Positions 10,556 through 19,302 of a DNA stretch of 57,381 bases are shown here, one piece after another (within the stretch, counting starts at the first letter, position 1; the number at the start of each line of letters is the position of its first letter). This DNA comes from Chthonomonadaceae bacterium (lineage in GTDB: Bacteria > Armatimonadota > Chthonomonadetes > Chthonomonadales > Chthonomonadaceae), in contig JANWZQ010000139.1 of NCBI GenBank assembly GCA_025054835.1, positions 1 to 57,381 of the forward strand. The letters run 5' to 3'. The notes beneath the pieces are model-generated. The model did not search any database. It saw only the letters and a program-made list of their open reading frames with translations, and was not told the DNA's origin. The translations under genes were made by a program, and so were the position numbers.

Positions 10556-11743
10556 TCATACCTTCGAGATCCTCTCTCTTTCTCCGCCCGCCTGCGCCGA
10601 GCGCTGACAGGCCGTGATGACCCGCTGAACGGCCAGACCATCGGCAAAGTCCGGGGACCACGGTGCCATCGCGCGTCCTTGCAGGCACGCTGCCACGTTG
10701 GATACAAAATCGAACAGGCTCTGAATGTGAAAGTGCAACCAGCCCACCGTGTTCTTCGTGACTCCGAGCGCGTAGGGCTTCGGGTAACGCGTCACCGTTT
10801 CGATCCGGGTGTATCCCCGCGCGCCCCCCAGCTCTTGTTCCGGGGTTGTGGCATCATAGGCGTCCAGATAGTTGGGATCCATCAGGTTGAAACGGAGCGC
10901 CCCCCGGGACCCGTGCAACTCAATCCGGAGCTCATCCTGCGCCCCGGTCGCCAGTCGCGACGCCTCCAGAGTTCCCGAAGCGCCTCCCTCCAGATGGGCA
11001 CGCACGTACGCGATATCATCCACCTCCACCGGGCGCGGCTGGCCTGTACGCGGGTCGGGACGTTCCGGGATCACGGTCTGCAGATCGGCACTGACTGCAA
11101 CGAAATCCCCTCCCCGCCCTGCTCCAGTACCCGGTCCCACCAGAAATCGGACCAGATCGATGATGTGCGCACCCAGATCCATAATGGCGCCACCCCCGCT
11201 CCGATCCCGGTCCAGACGCCATGAGTAGGGGCGCGCCGGGTCGATATACCCGGAGTGCAGGTAGGCGGCGCGAAATTGATACAGGTCGCCCAGAAATCCC
11301 TGCTCGATCATCTGTCGGGCCCGCATCGTTGCCGGCACGAAGCGATAGTTGAAGGTCATTTGCTGCACGGTGGGCACGGTGGCCGCAAGCGCCCTGATCT
11401 CCTCGGCCTCCGCGACCGTGCGCGCAAGGGGCTTGTCGCAGTAGATGTGCTTGCCCGCTCGCAGTGCCGCCAGGGCAACGTCCCGATGCGTATCGTTGGG
11501 TGTGCAGATGTGGAGGATCTGGATGTCGTCCCGCTCCAGCAGAGCGTGAAAGTTGGTCGTGCAGAACGCGTACCCCGCCTGTGCCATCGCCCGCTGTCCG
11601 CTGGCCTCCGTGGCCGTGCAAACGCCGATCAGGCGGGTGCGCGCAGGCAGAGGGTCGTAGAACAGAGGCAGGGAGAGGTGCGCCAGCGTATGCACTCTGC
11701 CGATGAAGCCATACCCGACCATGCCAACACCCAGCGTCATCAT
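10556..11743 (-). CDS. Gfo/Idh/MocA family oxidoreductase
   Basis: A 395-residue NAD(P)-dependent oxidoreductase. The Rossmann dinucleotide motif is at the start (GVGMVGYGFIGRVH). The family EKP-type motif appears as HIYCDKPLART, with the Lys expected in catalysis. A later GGAIMDLGAHIIDLVRF block matches the C-terminal GFO_IDH_MocA_C domain, with the usual His. These enzymes oxidise or reduce sugars and cyclitols; the substrate is not predictable here. The start at 11743 (two ATGs in tandem) has AAAGGAG about 11 bases upstream. It differs in sequence from the second family member at 37186-38418. Confidence 0.93.
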   Translation of the reverse strand: MMTLGVGMVGYGFIGRVHTLAHLSLPLFYDPLPARTRLIGVCTATEASGQRAMAQAGYAFCTTNFHALLERDDIQILHICTPNDTHRDVALAALRAGKHIYCDKPLARTVAEAEEIRALAATVPTVQQMTFNYRFVPATMRARQMIEQGFLGDLYQFRAAYLHSGYIDPARPYSWRLDRDRSGGGAIMDLGAHIIDLVRFLVGPGTGAGRGGDFVAVSADLQTVIPERPDPRTGQPRPVEVDDIAYVRAHLEGGASGTLEASRLATGAQDELRIELHGSRGALRFNLMDPNYLDAYDATTPEQELGGARGYTRIETVTRYPKPYALGVTKNTVGWLHFHIQSLFDFVSNVAACLQGRAMAPWSPDFADGLAVQRVITACQRSAQAGGERERISKV

Positions 11744-11804
11744 CTGTTCGAATCTCCTTTCCGCAGGCGTTCTCGGGGATATGCCGTATCATCCCGGCCA
11801 TGTC

Positions 11805-11830
11805 TGTTACCGCGCGCGGGTCGGGTAACA
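11805..11830. repeat. Palindrome in divergent intergenic region
   Basis: TGTTACC, 12 spacer bases, GGTAACA: a perfect 7-bp inverted repeat between the divergent Gfo/Idh/MocA and TPR genes. Arm length and spacing fit an operator for a dimeric regulator. No regulator gene is adjacent, so this is only suggestive. Confidence 0.35.
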
Positions 11831-11970
11831 ACACGTGACGAAATCCCCGTAACCGTAAGCAGCACGACACGTCGAAAGCAAGTAGAGAGCGAGGCCAGCT
11901 CCCCGTACCCACGATCGGATCTGTCACAGTCTTTCTGCAGAAGCGTAGTACCCGGTTGGAGATCAATCCG

Positions 11971-14205
11971 ATGCGATGCCCGACATATCCTCTTCTCTTC
12001 GTGGCTTTGTGCCTGTGCGCCGCTTCTGTCACAGCGCAGCAGACCCCTGCCGAACAGCTGGCCGAGGCGTCCGCTCTGTTCGACGCCCGGAAGTACGCCG
12101 AGGCCGCCACGCGACTGGATCTTTTCCTCGCGTCGCACCCGAAGCACCCGAAGGCAGGCGCAGCCGCACTGGTGCTGGGCCGCTCCCGTGCAGAGTTGAA
12201 GCAGTACGACCGGGCCATTGCAGCCTATGAGAAGGCCATTGCCAGCAAAGACCCGGAGGTCGTTCCCACGGCACAGGTGCTCCTCGGGGAAGCCGCCATG
12301 CAGACGAAACAGTGGAACAGAGCGGTCGAGGCGCTGGGAGCGGCGGTCAAAGCGGAGCTCAAACCGGCGCAGGCTGTCATGGCGTTCTACTGGCTTGGCG
12401 AGGCGCACTTCCAGTTGCAGAACTACCCGCAGGCAGAGCAGGCCTATCTCCGTGTGCTGAACGACTTCCGACGCAGCGACGTAGCGGACCGCGCGCTGTT
12501 CGGCGCAGCTCTGTCCGCATTGCGCCAGGGCAAGGAGGATCTAGCCCGACAGCGGTTTCAGGCTCTGATCGAGCGTTATCCAGAGAGCGAAGACCGTCTT
12601 CAGGCGCAGCTGCTGCTGGCGCAGCTGCAACTGAAGGCGAAGCAGTTGCCGGCCGCACGCGCCGGCTTCGAGGCGGTTCTCCGGCACCGGTCGGTCAGCA
12701 GCATACCCGGTGCAGTGCGCGCCGCAGAGGATGGCCTGATCCAGACTCTGCAGGAACTCAAGGATGAACCCGCTCTCTGTGCTCTTCTGGAAACAGTGAT
12801 CCCGAAGCTCCCGGCAAACGACCCGCAGAAGTTCCGCGCTCATCTCACGCTGGCACACAGCCGGTACCGGCAGAAGCAGTACGCGCAGGCGTTGAGCGCC
12901 TATGAGGATGCCTCTCGATCTGCAGAGGAGAGTGTCGCTGCCGAGGCGATGTACTGGCAGGGCAACACGCTGGCGGCACTGGATCGCCCGGGAGAGGCCG
13001 CGCAGGCCTACGCCCGTTTCGTCATGCGCCATCCGAAGCACCCGAGAGCCCCCACCGCCCTGCTCCGACAGGCTGAGGCGCTGGTCCGGGCGCAACGCAC
13101 CGAGGAAGCCGTTCCGGTCTACCAGATCCTGATCACGCGTTACCCGCAGAGCCCGGAGGCCGATAGAGCCCGACAGGAGGTCTCTACGCTGACCGACAGG
13201 ATCACAGACCCGGATCGTCTGCTGGCCGCTGTGAAGGCCACCACAGGCCCCGAGCGTGCGCGCGGTCTGGTGCGTGTGGCGCGCCTCTACCTCGCGGAGC
13301 GTCAGATCGCCCGCGCGCTGCCGTTGCTGGAAGAGGCGTTACGCGCCAACCCTGCCCCGGAGGTCGCTGCCGAAGCCCACTACCTGCAGGGCCTGACGTA
13401 TGAAACACAGGACAAGCCTGCGCAGGCGGTCGCCGCACTGACACAGGCCCTGCAGTTGCATCCCGGAGCGGAGTGGGCACGCGAGGCACGTGTACGCCTG
13501 CCCGCCCTGTACCTGGAACTGGGGCAACCCGCCAGCGCAGAGAAGGCCGCACTGGCTGCACTGGAAACTCGACCCGACACGAAGGCCGCACATCAGGTTC
13601 AGCTGGCCCTGATACAGGCATACACAGACCAGAAGAAGTGGGATCTGGCACTGGACGCTTCGCAGAAGCTGCTGGAGGGTAACCCGCCGCCGGGCGTTGC
13701 CGCCGCGGCACTGCTGGCGCGCGCATGGGCGTTCGCCCGGCAGGGCAAAACCGGGGAAGCGCAAGAGCACTGGAAGCGGCTCGTCCGGGAGTACCCGCAG
13801 AGCGAGCACGCACCGGAAGCGCTCCTGCGTATCGGTGACACTCTAATGCAGGCGGAGAAGTACGCGGAGGCGCAGGAACACTACTCCCGGGTGGTTCTCC
13901 GGTATCCGGATGCCCCGCAGCAGCCTGAGGCGCGCTACAAACTGGGCAGCGCACTGTACAATCAGGAGAAATATGCGGAAGCTGCCGCCGAGTACGAGGC
14001 CGTGATCGGCCTCAAGAATGCCGACAACTACCTGCCCGAGTCGCTCTACTGGGCCGGTCTGGCGCGCGAGAAGTCCGGCGAGAAGGAAGCCGCCGTCCGC
14101 CATCTCACACGCCTCATCCGGGAGTTTCCCAGACATTCACGCGTTGCGAACGCCCGTGTGCGTCTCGCCGCGCTCAACGCTATCAAAGACAGTAGAAACA
14201 ACTGA
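11971..14205 (+). CDS. Secreted tetratricopeptide-repeat protein
   Basis: About 744 residues, almost wholly tandem TPR helices rich in Ala, Gln, Glu and Arg. Repeats such as AEATRAEAL-type helices recur about every 34-37 residues. Late repeats are the most canonical, for example YPQSEHAPEALLRIGDTLMQ. The N-terminus PLLFVALCLCAASVTA is a signal peptide cleaved before QQ. ATG 11971 has GGAG nine bases upstream and is preferred to an in-frame TTG at 11956. Periplasmic TPR proteins of this kind resemble CpoB/YbgF partners of Tol-Pal systems. It heads a four-gene set with ExbB-, ExbD- and TonB-like VWA proteins, so it probably acts as the periplasmic scaffold of that machine. Confidence 0.88.
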   Translation: MRCPTYPLLFVALCLCAASVTAQQTPAEQLAEASALFDARKYAEAATRLDLFLASHPKHPKAGAAALVLGRSRAELKQYDRAIAAYEKAIASKDPEVVPTAQVLLGEAAMQTKQWNRAVEALGAAVKAELKPAQAVMAFYWLGEAHFQLQNYPQAEQAYLRVLNDFRRSDVADRALFGAALSALRQGKEDLARQRFQALIERYPESEDRLQAQLLLAQLQLKAKQLPAARAGFEAVLRHRSVSSIPGAVRAAEDGLIQTLQELKDEPALCALLETVIPKLPANDPQKFRAHLTLAHSRYRQKQYAQALSAYEDASRSAEESVAAEAMYWQGNTLAALDRPGEAAQAYARFVMRHPKHPRAPTALLRQAEALVRAQRTEEAVPVYQILITRYPQSPEADRARQEVSTLTDRITDPDRLLAAVKATTGPERARGLVRVARLYLAERQIARALPLLEEALRANPAPEVAAEAHYLQGLTYETQDKPAQAVAALTQALQLHPGAEWAREARVRLPALYLELGQPASAEKAALAALETRPDTKAAHQVQLALIQAYTDQKKWDLALDASQKLLEGNPPPGVAAAALLARAWAFARQGKTGEAQEHWKRLVREYPQSEHAPEALLRIGDTLMQAEKYAEAQEHYSRVVLRYPDAPQQPEARYKLGSALYNQEKYAEAAAEYEAVIGLKNADNYLPESLYWAGLAREKSGEKEAAVRHLTRLIREFPRHSRVANARVRLAALNAIKDSRNN

Positions 14206-14209
14206 GCCA

Positions 14210-14228
14210 TGGACGGTGTTCCCGTCCA
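14210..14228 (+). other. Stem-loop between TPR and exbB-like genes
   Basis: Perfect 7-bp stem TGGACGG / CCGTCCA with a 5-base loop in the 57-base gap. No U-run follows, so it is more likely an RNA-processing or attenuating hairpin that sets different expression of the two genes than a full terminator. Confidence 0.4.
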
Positions 14229-14262
14229 CGATCGCGATATCCACTGGAACAGGTAACCAACG

Positions 14263-14898
14263 ATGCTCGATCTATTCAAACAGGCAGGCTGGGTCGCATG
14301 GCCCCTGGGCTTCTTTTCTGTCCTCGGTCTGGGTATCATCCTGGAACGCCTCTTCACGCTCGGTCGTCTCCGGCAGCTGGAGGAGCGTGCCTTCATGATG
14401 CTCCAGCTGGCTCTGGAGAAGGAGGATGCGGCCATGCGCCAGGACCCGCAGATCGCCCCGGCACCGGTGACACAGGTCATCAACGCGCTGGTTGACATGA
14501 AAGGGGCCAGCGAAGAAGCGCTCCAACAGGCCGCAGAAGTCGCCATCGCGATGCAACGCCAGCGCCTGCGCCGTTACCTGACCACGCTCGCAACCATCGG
14601 CAGCACGGCTCCCTTCATCGGTCTGTTCGGCACCGTGCTGGGCATCATGACTGCGTTTCAGGCGCTCAGCAGAACGCAGAACAGTCAGGAGCTCGCTGCC
14701 GGTATCTCGGAGGCCCTGAGCGCAACCGCCGTCGGCTTGCTGGTCGCCATTCCTGCGATTATCGCCTACAACATGTTCCAGGGGCGCGTACAGGCACAGT
14801 TGCTCCAGATCCACAACCACGTGGCCCGGCTCATGCCCCTCCTGCACTCTGGAGCGCGCACTTCCGACAGTGCCCTGCACGTAAGGCAGGAGGTGTGA
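14263..14898 (+). CDS. MotA/TolQ/ExbB-type proton channel protein
   Basis: A 211-residue inner-membrane protein with the three membrane segments of the family. TM1 is at about residues 6-27 ([19 protein letters not shown]). TM2 follows the cytoplasmic loop near residue 105 (the [20 protein letters not shown] motif that identifies TolQ/ExbB). TM3 is near 150-175 ([20 protein letters not shown]). ExbB/TolQ form the pentameric channel that converts proton flow into force on a TonB or TolA partner. ExbD follows after one base and a TonB-like VWA protein after that, so the whole unit is present without a classic TonB or TolA. Confidence 0.95.
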   Translation: MLDLFKQAGWVAWPLGFFSVLGLGIILERLFTLGRLRQLEERAFMMLQLALEKEDAAMRQDPQIAPAPVTQVINALVDMKGASEEALQQAAEVAIAMQRQRLRRYLTTLATIGSTAPFIGLFGTVLGIMTAFQALSRTQNSQELAAGISEALSATAVGLLVAIPAIIAYNMFQGRVQAQLLQIHNHVARLMPLLHSGARTSDSALHVRQEV

Positions 14899-14899
14899 C

Positions 14900-15358
14900 A
14901 TGCACGGAACCCATGTCAGCGAGGAAGAGCCGATCGCGGAGATCAACATGATCCCCATGATTGATGTCGCGCTCACGCTGCTGATCATTCTCATGGTGAC
15001 CACGGTCTTCATTCAGAAACCCGGTGTTGCCCTGAAGTTGCCGGAAACCGTGACCCGTGAGGGCGCCGTTGAGACCGTCAAGGATCTGACGATCATCATC
15101 GACGCACAGGGAGCAACCTATGTGGACGCGCAACCGATTGACGCGGACGCGCTTCAGGCGCGCCTCCGGGCACTGGCGGCGACCAACAGAGAGGCCAGAG
15201 TGCTCATCAAGGGCGACCGGAACGCACAGTACGCCCGGATCATGGATGTTATGGATATGGTGCGCCTGGCCGGCCTGACGCGGGTCGTGTTCCCCACAGA
15301 CCCGAAGACCCTTCGTGGAGAGGCAGCGCCTGTCCCGGCCTCTCCACCGACGCCCTGA
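14900..15358 (+). CDS. ExbD/TolR family biopolymer transport protein
   Basis: A 152-residue single-span protein. The N-terminal cytoplasmic stretch AEINMIPMIDVALTLLII leads into the membrane helix, and D22 is the conserved proton-carrying Asp of ExbD/TolR. The periplasmic part ends with a typical ExbD strand and helix arrangement (VLIKGDRNAQYARIMDVMDM). It begins one base after the exbB-like stop and the next gene starts 18 bases downstream, so all three are cotranscribed. It is the stator partner inside the ExbB channel. Confidence 0.95.
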   Translation: MHGTHVSEEEPIAEINMIPMIDVALTLLIILMVTTVFIQKPGVALKLPETVTREGAVETVKDLTIIIDAQGATYVDAQPIDADALQARLRALAATNREARVLIKGDRNAQYARIMDVMDMVRLAGLTRVVFPTDPKTLRGEAAPVPASPPTP

Positions 15359-15376
15359 GAACTCCGGGGGTGCCCC

Positions 15377-17017
15377 ATGCGTGTCGAACGATGGTACTGG
15401 CTCATTGTATTCTGCTGGATCTCTTTTCTGATCCATCTGACCGTCGCCTACCGCACCGGTAAGCTGATACCGGACATCTCCTACCGACCGCCTGCCGAGA
15501 TCGAGGTTGCGCTTGCTCCGTTACCGGAACCACCGGCCCCTGCGCCACAGGAACCCGCACGTCCCACGCCGCCGGAGAAACCGAAGCCTGTCCCGCGCAA
15601 GGTGATCCCCCCGGCTCCCGTGATGCCTCCGACCCCTGCAGAACGGCCCACGACGCGCCTGCCTCAACCGGATGACGATCGGGGCGACCTCCGGCAGAAG
15701 GAACTGCCCCGTGTGGTGACTGAAGAACCGGTTCCCACTCGACCCAACGCAGAGCCCGGTGGATTCGACCCATCCCGGGAAGAGAAGCCGATCACGCTCG
15801 GCTCACCCCTCCAGCCACAGGCGGAGCGCGTGCGTCTGGTGCAGCGGGATCGTTCTCTGCCACCTCTCCCCGGAGGGGGTACGCCATCTCCTGCACCGAT
15901 CCCGGGTGGCAAAGGGGGACTGGATGCGCCGGAAGCCCCTCCCGAGGACGTGGTCTACAACGGCGGTGGCGCGGGAGGATTGGAGCTGCCGCGCGTTGCG
16001 CCCCGTATTGGCGGGGGTGGAGGTCGATCGCTCCTGTCGGTAGAGAACCCTCTGGCGAAAGACGTCCTACCGGAAGAAAAGCCGGGGCTCGGGCCGGGAC
16101 TGGGGGGTGGTGAGGGCGCCGGGACCGGCGGGGGTGTGGGTTTCGGTCGCGGCCGGGGTATCGGCACACGTCCGGACGGGCGTGACGCCCTGGCAACCCT
16201 CAGAGCAAAACCCGGCTCCGGTGTCGGCGCGGGCCAGGGAAGTGGTATCGGCACGGCGCCGCCCGGAGGTGGCACTGGAACCGGCGCGGAGATCCCCGGA
16301 ACAGGGGGCGAAGGACTGGGATACGGGCGTGGCAAGGGTGTTGGCATCGGAGACAGTGGCGGCCGGGGCGTAGCAGGTCTGGACCGGGGCATCCCCTTTG
16401 GAGACATCACCGGCCTGCTCAAAGGCGACCCGGAGGGAGGTGGCGGGAAAGAGAGCGGACCGGGGGGACCGGGACGCGGCGGTGTGTTCGGTACCCGACC
16501 TGCAGGCACCGGCGGAGAGCGCATCTCCATCGTGTACGTGCTGGATGTATCCGGGAGCATGCGCCGGGGCGACAAGATCGGTAAGGCCAAGGAGGCGTTG
16601 AAGAAGGCACTCTCCGAGCTGAAAGCGGCCGACAGGTTCAACATCGTCTCCTTCGCTGGCACCGCCGAAACGATGTCCCGCACCATGGTGTCAGCCACCA
16701 GGCAGGAACTCCAGCGCGCCATGGAATATGTGGACGCGCTCTCTCTACGCGACGGCACGAACATTGAAGCTGCCATGGAAGCAGCTCTGCAACACAAGGA
16801 CATCACGCATGTGTTCCTGCTGTCGGACGGGGAGCCAACGGTTGGTCTGACCGACCCGGCGCAACTGCGCGCGTTCATCAAAGAACGCAATACGCAGAAG
16901 GCCTCCATCACTGCGCTGGCGCTCGGGCTCGGAGAAGATTTCCCCGGCATTCCTCTCCTCCGGGCAATTGCCGCAGACAACAACGGAAAATTCAGTTATG
17001 TGAACCTGGCCCGATAG
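15377..17017 (+). CDS. Membrane-anchored TonB-like protein with C-terminal VWA domain
   Basis: A 546-residue protein with an unusual layout. Residues 7-25 are one membrane helix after a short basic N-terminus. Residues 38-100 are Pro/Glu/Lys-rich like the TonB or TolA spacer. Residues about 170-380 are Gly-rich with no recognised fold. The C-terminus (about 385-546) is a von Willebrand A domain with a complete metal-ion-dependent adhesion site: D390-x-S392-x-S394 in DVSGSM, T461 in DGTN, and D484 in LSDGEPT. The SD-like GGGGGTG precedes ATG 15377. Position after ExbB and ExbD suggests the VWA domain replaces the TonB C-terminal domain as the periplasmic effector. That role is inference. Confidence 0.9.
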   Translation: MRVERWYWLIVFCWISFLIHLTVAYRTGKLIPDISYRPPAEIEVALAPLPEPPAPAPQEPARPTPPEKPKPVPRKVIPPAPVMPPTPAERPTTRLPQPDDDRGDLRQKELPRVVTEEPVPTRPNAEPGGFDPSREEKPITLGSPLQPQAERVRLVQRDRSLPPLPGGGTPSPAPIPGGKGGLDAPEAPPEDVVYNGGGAGGLELPRVAPRIGGGGGRSLLSVENPLAKDVLPEEKPGLGPGLGGGEGAGTGGGVGFGRGRGIGTRPDGRDALATLRAKPGSGVGAGQGSGIGTAPPGGGTGTGAEIPGTGGEGLGYGRGKGVGIGDSGGRGVAGLDRGIPFGDITGLLKGDPEGGGGKESGPGGPGRGGVFGTRPAGTGGERISIVYVLDVSGSMRRGDKIGKAKEALKKALSELKAADRFNIVSFAGTAETMSRTMVSATRQELQRAMEYVDALSLRDGTNIEAAMEAALQHKDITHVFLLSDGEPTVGLTDPAQLRAFIKERNTQKASITALALGLGEDFPGIPLLRAIAADNNGKFSYVNLAR

Positions 17018-17047
17018 CGCATCGGTCCGCACCCTGCTCCGGTTCTC

Positions 17048-17074
17048 GCGCCTGCTGCATCCGCAGTCAGGCGC
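17048..17074 (+). terminator. Hairpin ending the TPR-ExbB-ExbD-VWA module
   Basis: Outer stem GCGCCTG / CAGGCGC and inner stem CTGC / GCAG with one bulged base and a 4-base loop, 30 bases after the VWA stop. The sequence TCTTCGT follows. This separates the module from dxs. Confidence 0.6.
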
Positions 17075-17102
17075 TCTTCGTATGATGAGTAGCGCGCTCC
17101 AA

Positions 17103-17131
17103 TTGACACCGGGAGCGCAAACAGGTAAAAT
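17103..17131 (+). promoter_or_regulatory. dxs promoter
   Basis: TTGACA (17103-17108), 17-base spacer, TAAAAT (17126-17131). Near-consensus sigma-70 promoter. The expected start near 17138 gives a leader of about 24 bases to the first ATG. Confidence 0.8.
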
Positions 17132-17161
17132 GGGCGCCATTGTAGACGCACAGGGAGGTAG

Positions 17162-19192
17162 ATGCCTCTTCCTGTATCCATTCCTGCAGAGGATGTGCAT
17201 CGTATGTCGTCATTGCTGTCACGTATCCAGAGTCCTGCAGATCTGAAGTCGCTCACCCGGGAGCAGTTAAAGCAGGTGGCCGCCGAGCTGCGTCAGTCGA
17301 TCATCGACAACCTGTCCAAGACTGGTGGTCATTTTGCTTCCGATCTGGGCGCTGTAGATCTGATCCTGGCGCTGCACACGGTCTACTCGGTTCCCAGAGA
17401 CAAAATCATCTGGGACACGGGGCATCAGTGTTACGCGCACAAGATGCTGACCGGGCGTCTGGATCGTTTCAACACCCTGCGTCAGTACGGAGGCATCAGT
17501 GGCTTCCTCCGCCGTGAGGAGAGCGAGTACGACCTCTTTGGCGCCGGGCACGCAGGGACCTCCATCTCGGCAGCCTACGGGTTTGCCGTGGCCCGCGACC
17601 TTGCCGGCCGCACAAAGGAAGAGCACGTCCTTGCGGTCATTGGCGACGCCGCTCTGACCGCTGGCCTGGCCCTGGAGGGTCTGCATAACGCCGGACATAG
17701 TGGGCGCAACTTCGTGGTGGTGCTCAATGACAATGAGATGAGCATCGCCGAGAGCGTCGGGGCCCTGGCCACCTATCTGGCCAAGTTGCGCGTCTCACCT
17801 TTCTACCAGCGCATGGAGGCTGAGGCACAGCACATGCTCAAAAAGATCCCGGGCACGCCCGGACGGATTGCCAACCGGGCCGCGGGATCGTTGCTCAAGC
17901 ACAACCTGACGCATCTTGTGGCGCCAGACCACTCGGGCGTGATCTTCGAGGAGCTTGGCTACGAATACATCGGTCCGGTCGATGGGCACGACATTGACCT
18001 GATGATCGATCTGTTCACACAGATCAAGGAGATGCAGGGGCCCGTGTTCGTGCACCTGCGTACGGTCAAGGGCAAGGGCTACGAGGAAGCAGAGGCCAAC
18101 GCCCGCAAGTGGCACGCGGTGACCCCGCCTATGTTCCAGCAGGCTGTTGTGCAGTCCGCTCCTGCCAGGTCGAGCGGGCAGACGTGGACCAGTGTGTTCA
18201 GCAAAACAATCATCGAACTGGCCAACGACGATCCGAAGATCGTGGGTATCACAGCGGCCATGCCAGACGGGACCGGCCTGAACAAGTTCAAAGACGCTCA
18301 TCCAGACCGCTACTTCGACACAGCCATTGCAGAACAGCATGCAGTCTGCTTTGCTGCCGGCCTTGCCGCGGAAGGGATGAAGCCCGTCACAGCTATCTAC
18401 AGCACGTTCCTGCAACGGGCCTACGACATCATCCTGCATGACGTGGCGATCCAGAACCTGCCAGTGATCTTCTGCATGGACCGTGCGGGTCTGGTAGGTG
18501 ACGACGGCCCGACGCATCATGGCGTGTTCGACATCGCCTACATGCGCCACATCCCGAACATAACGCTGCTCGCTCCCAAGGACGGCGACGAGCTGGCTGC
18601 AATGCTGCGCTACATGATCCAGGAACACGTCGTCGGGCCCAACGCGGGCCCGATCGCGGTACGCTACCCCCGTGGCAATGTGCCCGTTGTGGAATGGCAC
18701 TACGCGGAAGGAGCTCCTCCCCCCATTGAGCTGGGCAAGGCGGAGGTGCTCCTGCCAGGCAATGAGATCGCCCTGCTCGCCTACGGCAATATGGTAGTCC
18801 CCGCTTTCGAGGCGGCAAAGACGTTGCGCGCGGAAGGTGTTGACGCGGCCTGTGTGAACCTGCGCTGGGCGAAGCCACTGGACGAGTCCACTATTCTGGA
18901 CTTCGCGCGCCGCACGCGCCGCCTGATTGTGATGGAAGAGGGCGTGATCGCCGGGGGCGTCGGATCCGCCATTCTGGAGCTGCTCGCTCAGCATGGGGTC
19001 ACAGGCGTACAGGTGAAGCTGTTCGGCGTTCCCGATCGTTTCATCGAACACGGTGCCATTCCGATCCTGCATCGCCTGTGCCTGCTGACCGCGTTCGACT
19101 TCGCCGCCGCCGCCAGGGACATGCTGGGCCTGAAACAGCCCGAGCAGGAACCACTGCTCTCTCAGGAGGCGCATCAGTCCCTGACGGCTTGA
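17162..19192 (+). CDS. dxs: 1-deoxy-D-xylulose-5-phosphate synthase
   Basis: A 676-residue thiamine-diphosphate enzyme that joins pyruvate and glyceraldehyde 3-phosphate in the first step of the MEP isoprenoid pathway. Visible motifs: WDTGHQCYAHKMLTGR, the ThDP motif GDAALTAGLALEGLHNAG ending in NDNEM, the second-domain AEQHAVCFAAGLAAEG, and DRAGLVGDDGPTHHGVFD. GGGAGG stands only three to four bases before ATG 17162. ATG 17204 matches the usual family start (MSSLLSRIQSPADLKSL) and may be the true one, giving 662 residues. It is transcribed from its own promoter and ends at a strong hairpin. It feeds isoprenoids to the menaquinone side chain, whose other genes lie at 48-52.7 kb. Confidence 0.97.
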   Translation: MPLPVSIPAEDVHRMSSLLSRIQSPADLKSLTREQLKQVAAELRQSIIDNLSKTGGHFASDLGAVDLILALHTVYSVPRDKIIWDTGHQCYAHKMLTGRLDRFNTLRQYGGISGFLRREESEYDLFGAGHAGTSISAAYGFAVARDLAGRTKEEHVLAVIGDAALTAGLALEGLHNAGHSGRNFVVVLNDNEMSIAESVGALATYLAKLRVSPFYQRMEAEAQHMLKKIPGTPGRIANRAAGSLLKHNLTHLVAPDHSGVIFEELGYEYIGPVDGHDIDLMIDLFTQIKEMQGPVFVHLRTVKGKGYEEAEANARKWHAVTPPMFQQAVVQSAPARSSGQTWTSVFSKTIIELANDDPKIVGITAAMPDGTGLNKFKDAHPDRYFDTAIAEQHAVCFAAGLAAEGMKPVTAIYSTFLQRAYDIILHDVAIQNLPVIFCMDRAGLVGDDGPTHHGVFDIAYMRHIPNITLLAPKDGDELAAMLRYMIQEHVVGPNAGPIAVRYPRGNVPVVEWHYAEGAPPPIELGKAEVLLPGNEIALLAYGNMVVPAFEAAKTLRAEGVDAACVNLRWAKPLDESTILDFARRTRRLIVMEEGVIAGGVGSAILELLAQHGVTGVQVKLFGVPDRFIEHGAIPILHRLCLLTAFDFAAAARDMLGLKQPEQEPLLSQEAHQSLTA

Positions 19193-19225
19193 GTCCCTGC
19201 CATGAAACGCATTGGCGCACAGATC

Positions 19226-19254
19226 GGGCCATCCGGATTTCCTCCGGATGGCCC
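19226..19254. terminator. Hairpin between dxs and membrane protein
   Basis: Perfect 12-bp stem GGGCCATCCGGA / TCCGGATGGCCC with a 5-base loop, in the convergent gap. A weak pyrimidine-rich tract (TGTGTCTTC) follows on the plus strand. Probably serves both genes. Confidence 0.8.
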
Positions 19255-19302
19255 TGTGTCTTCGCTGTTCCGATGGATCTGGAGACCGGGGAGAAGAGAA
19301 GG

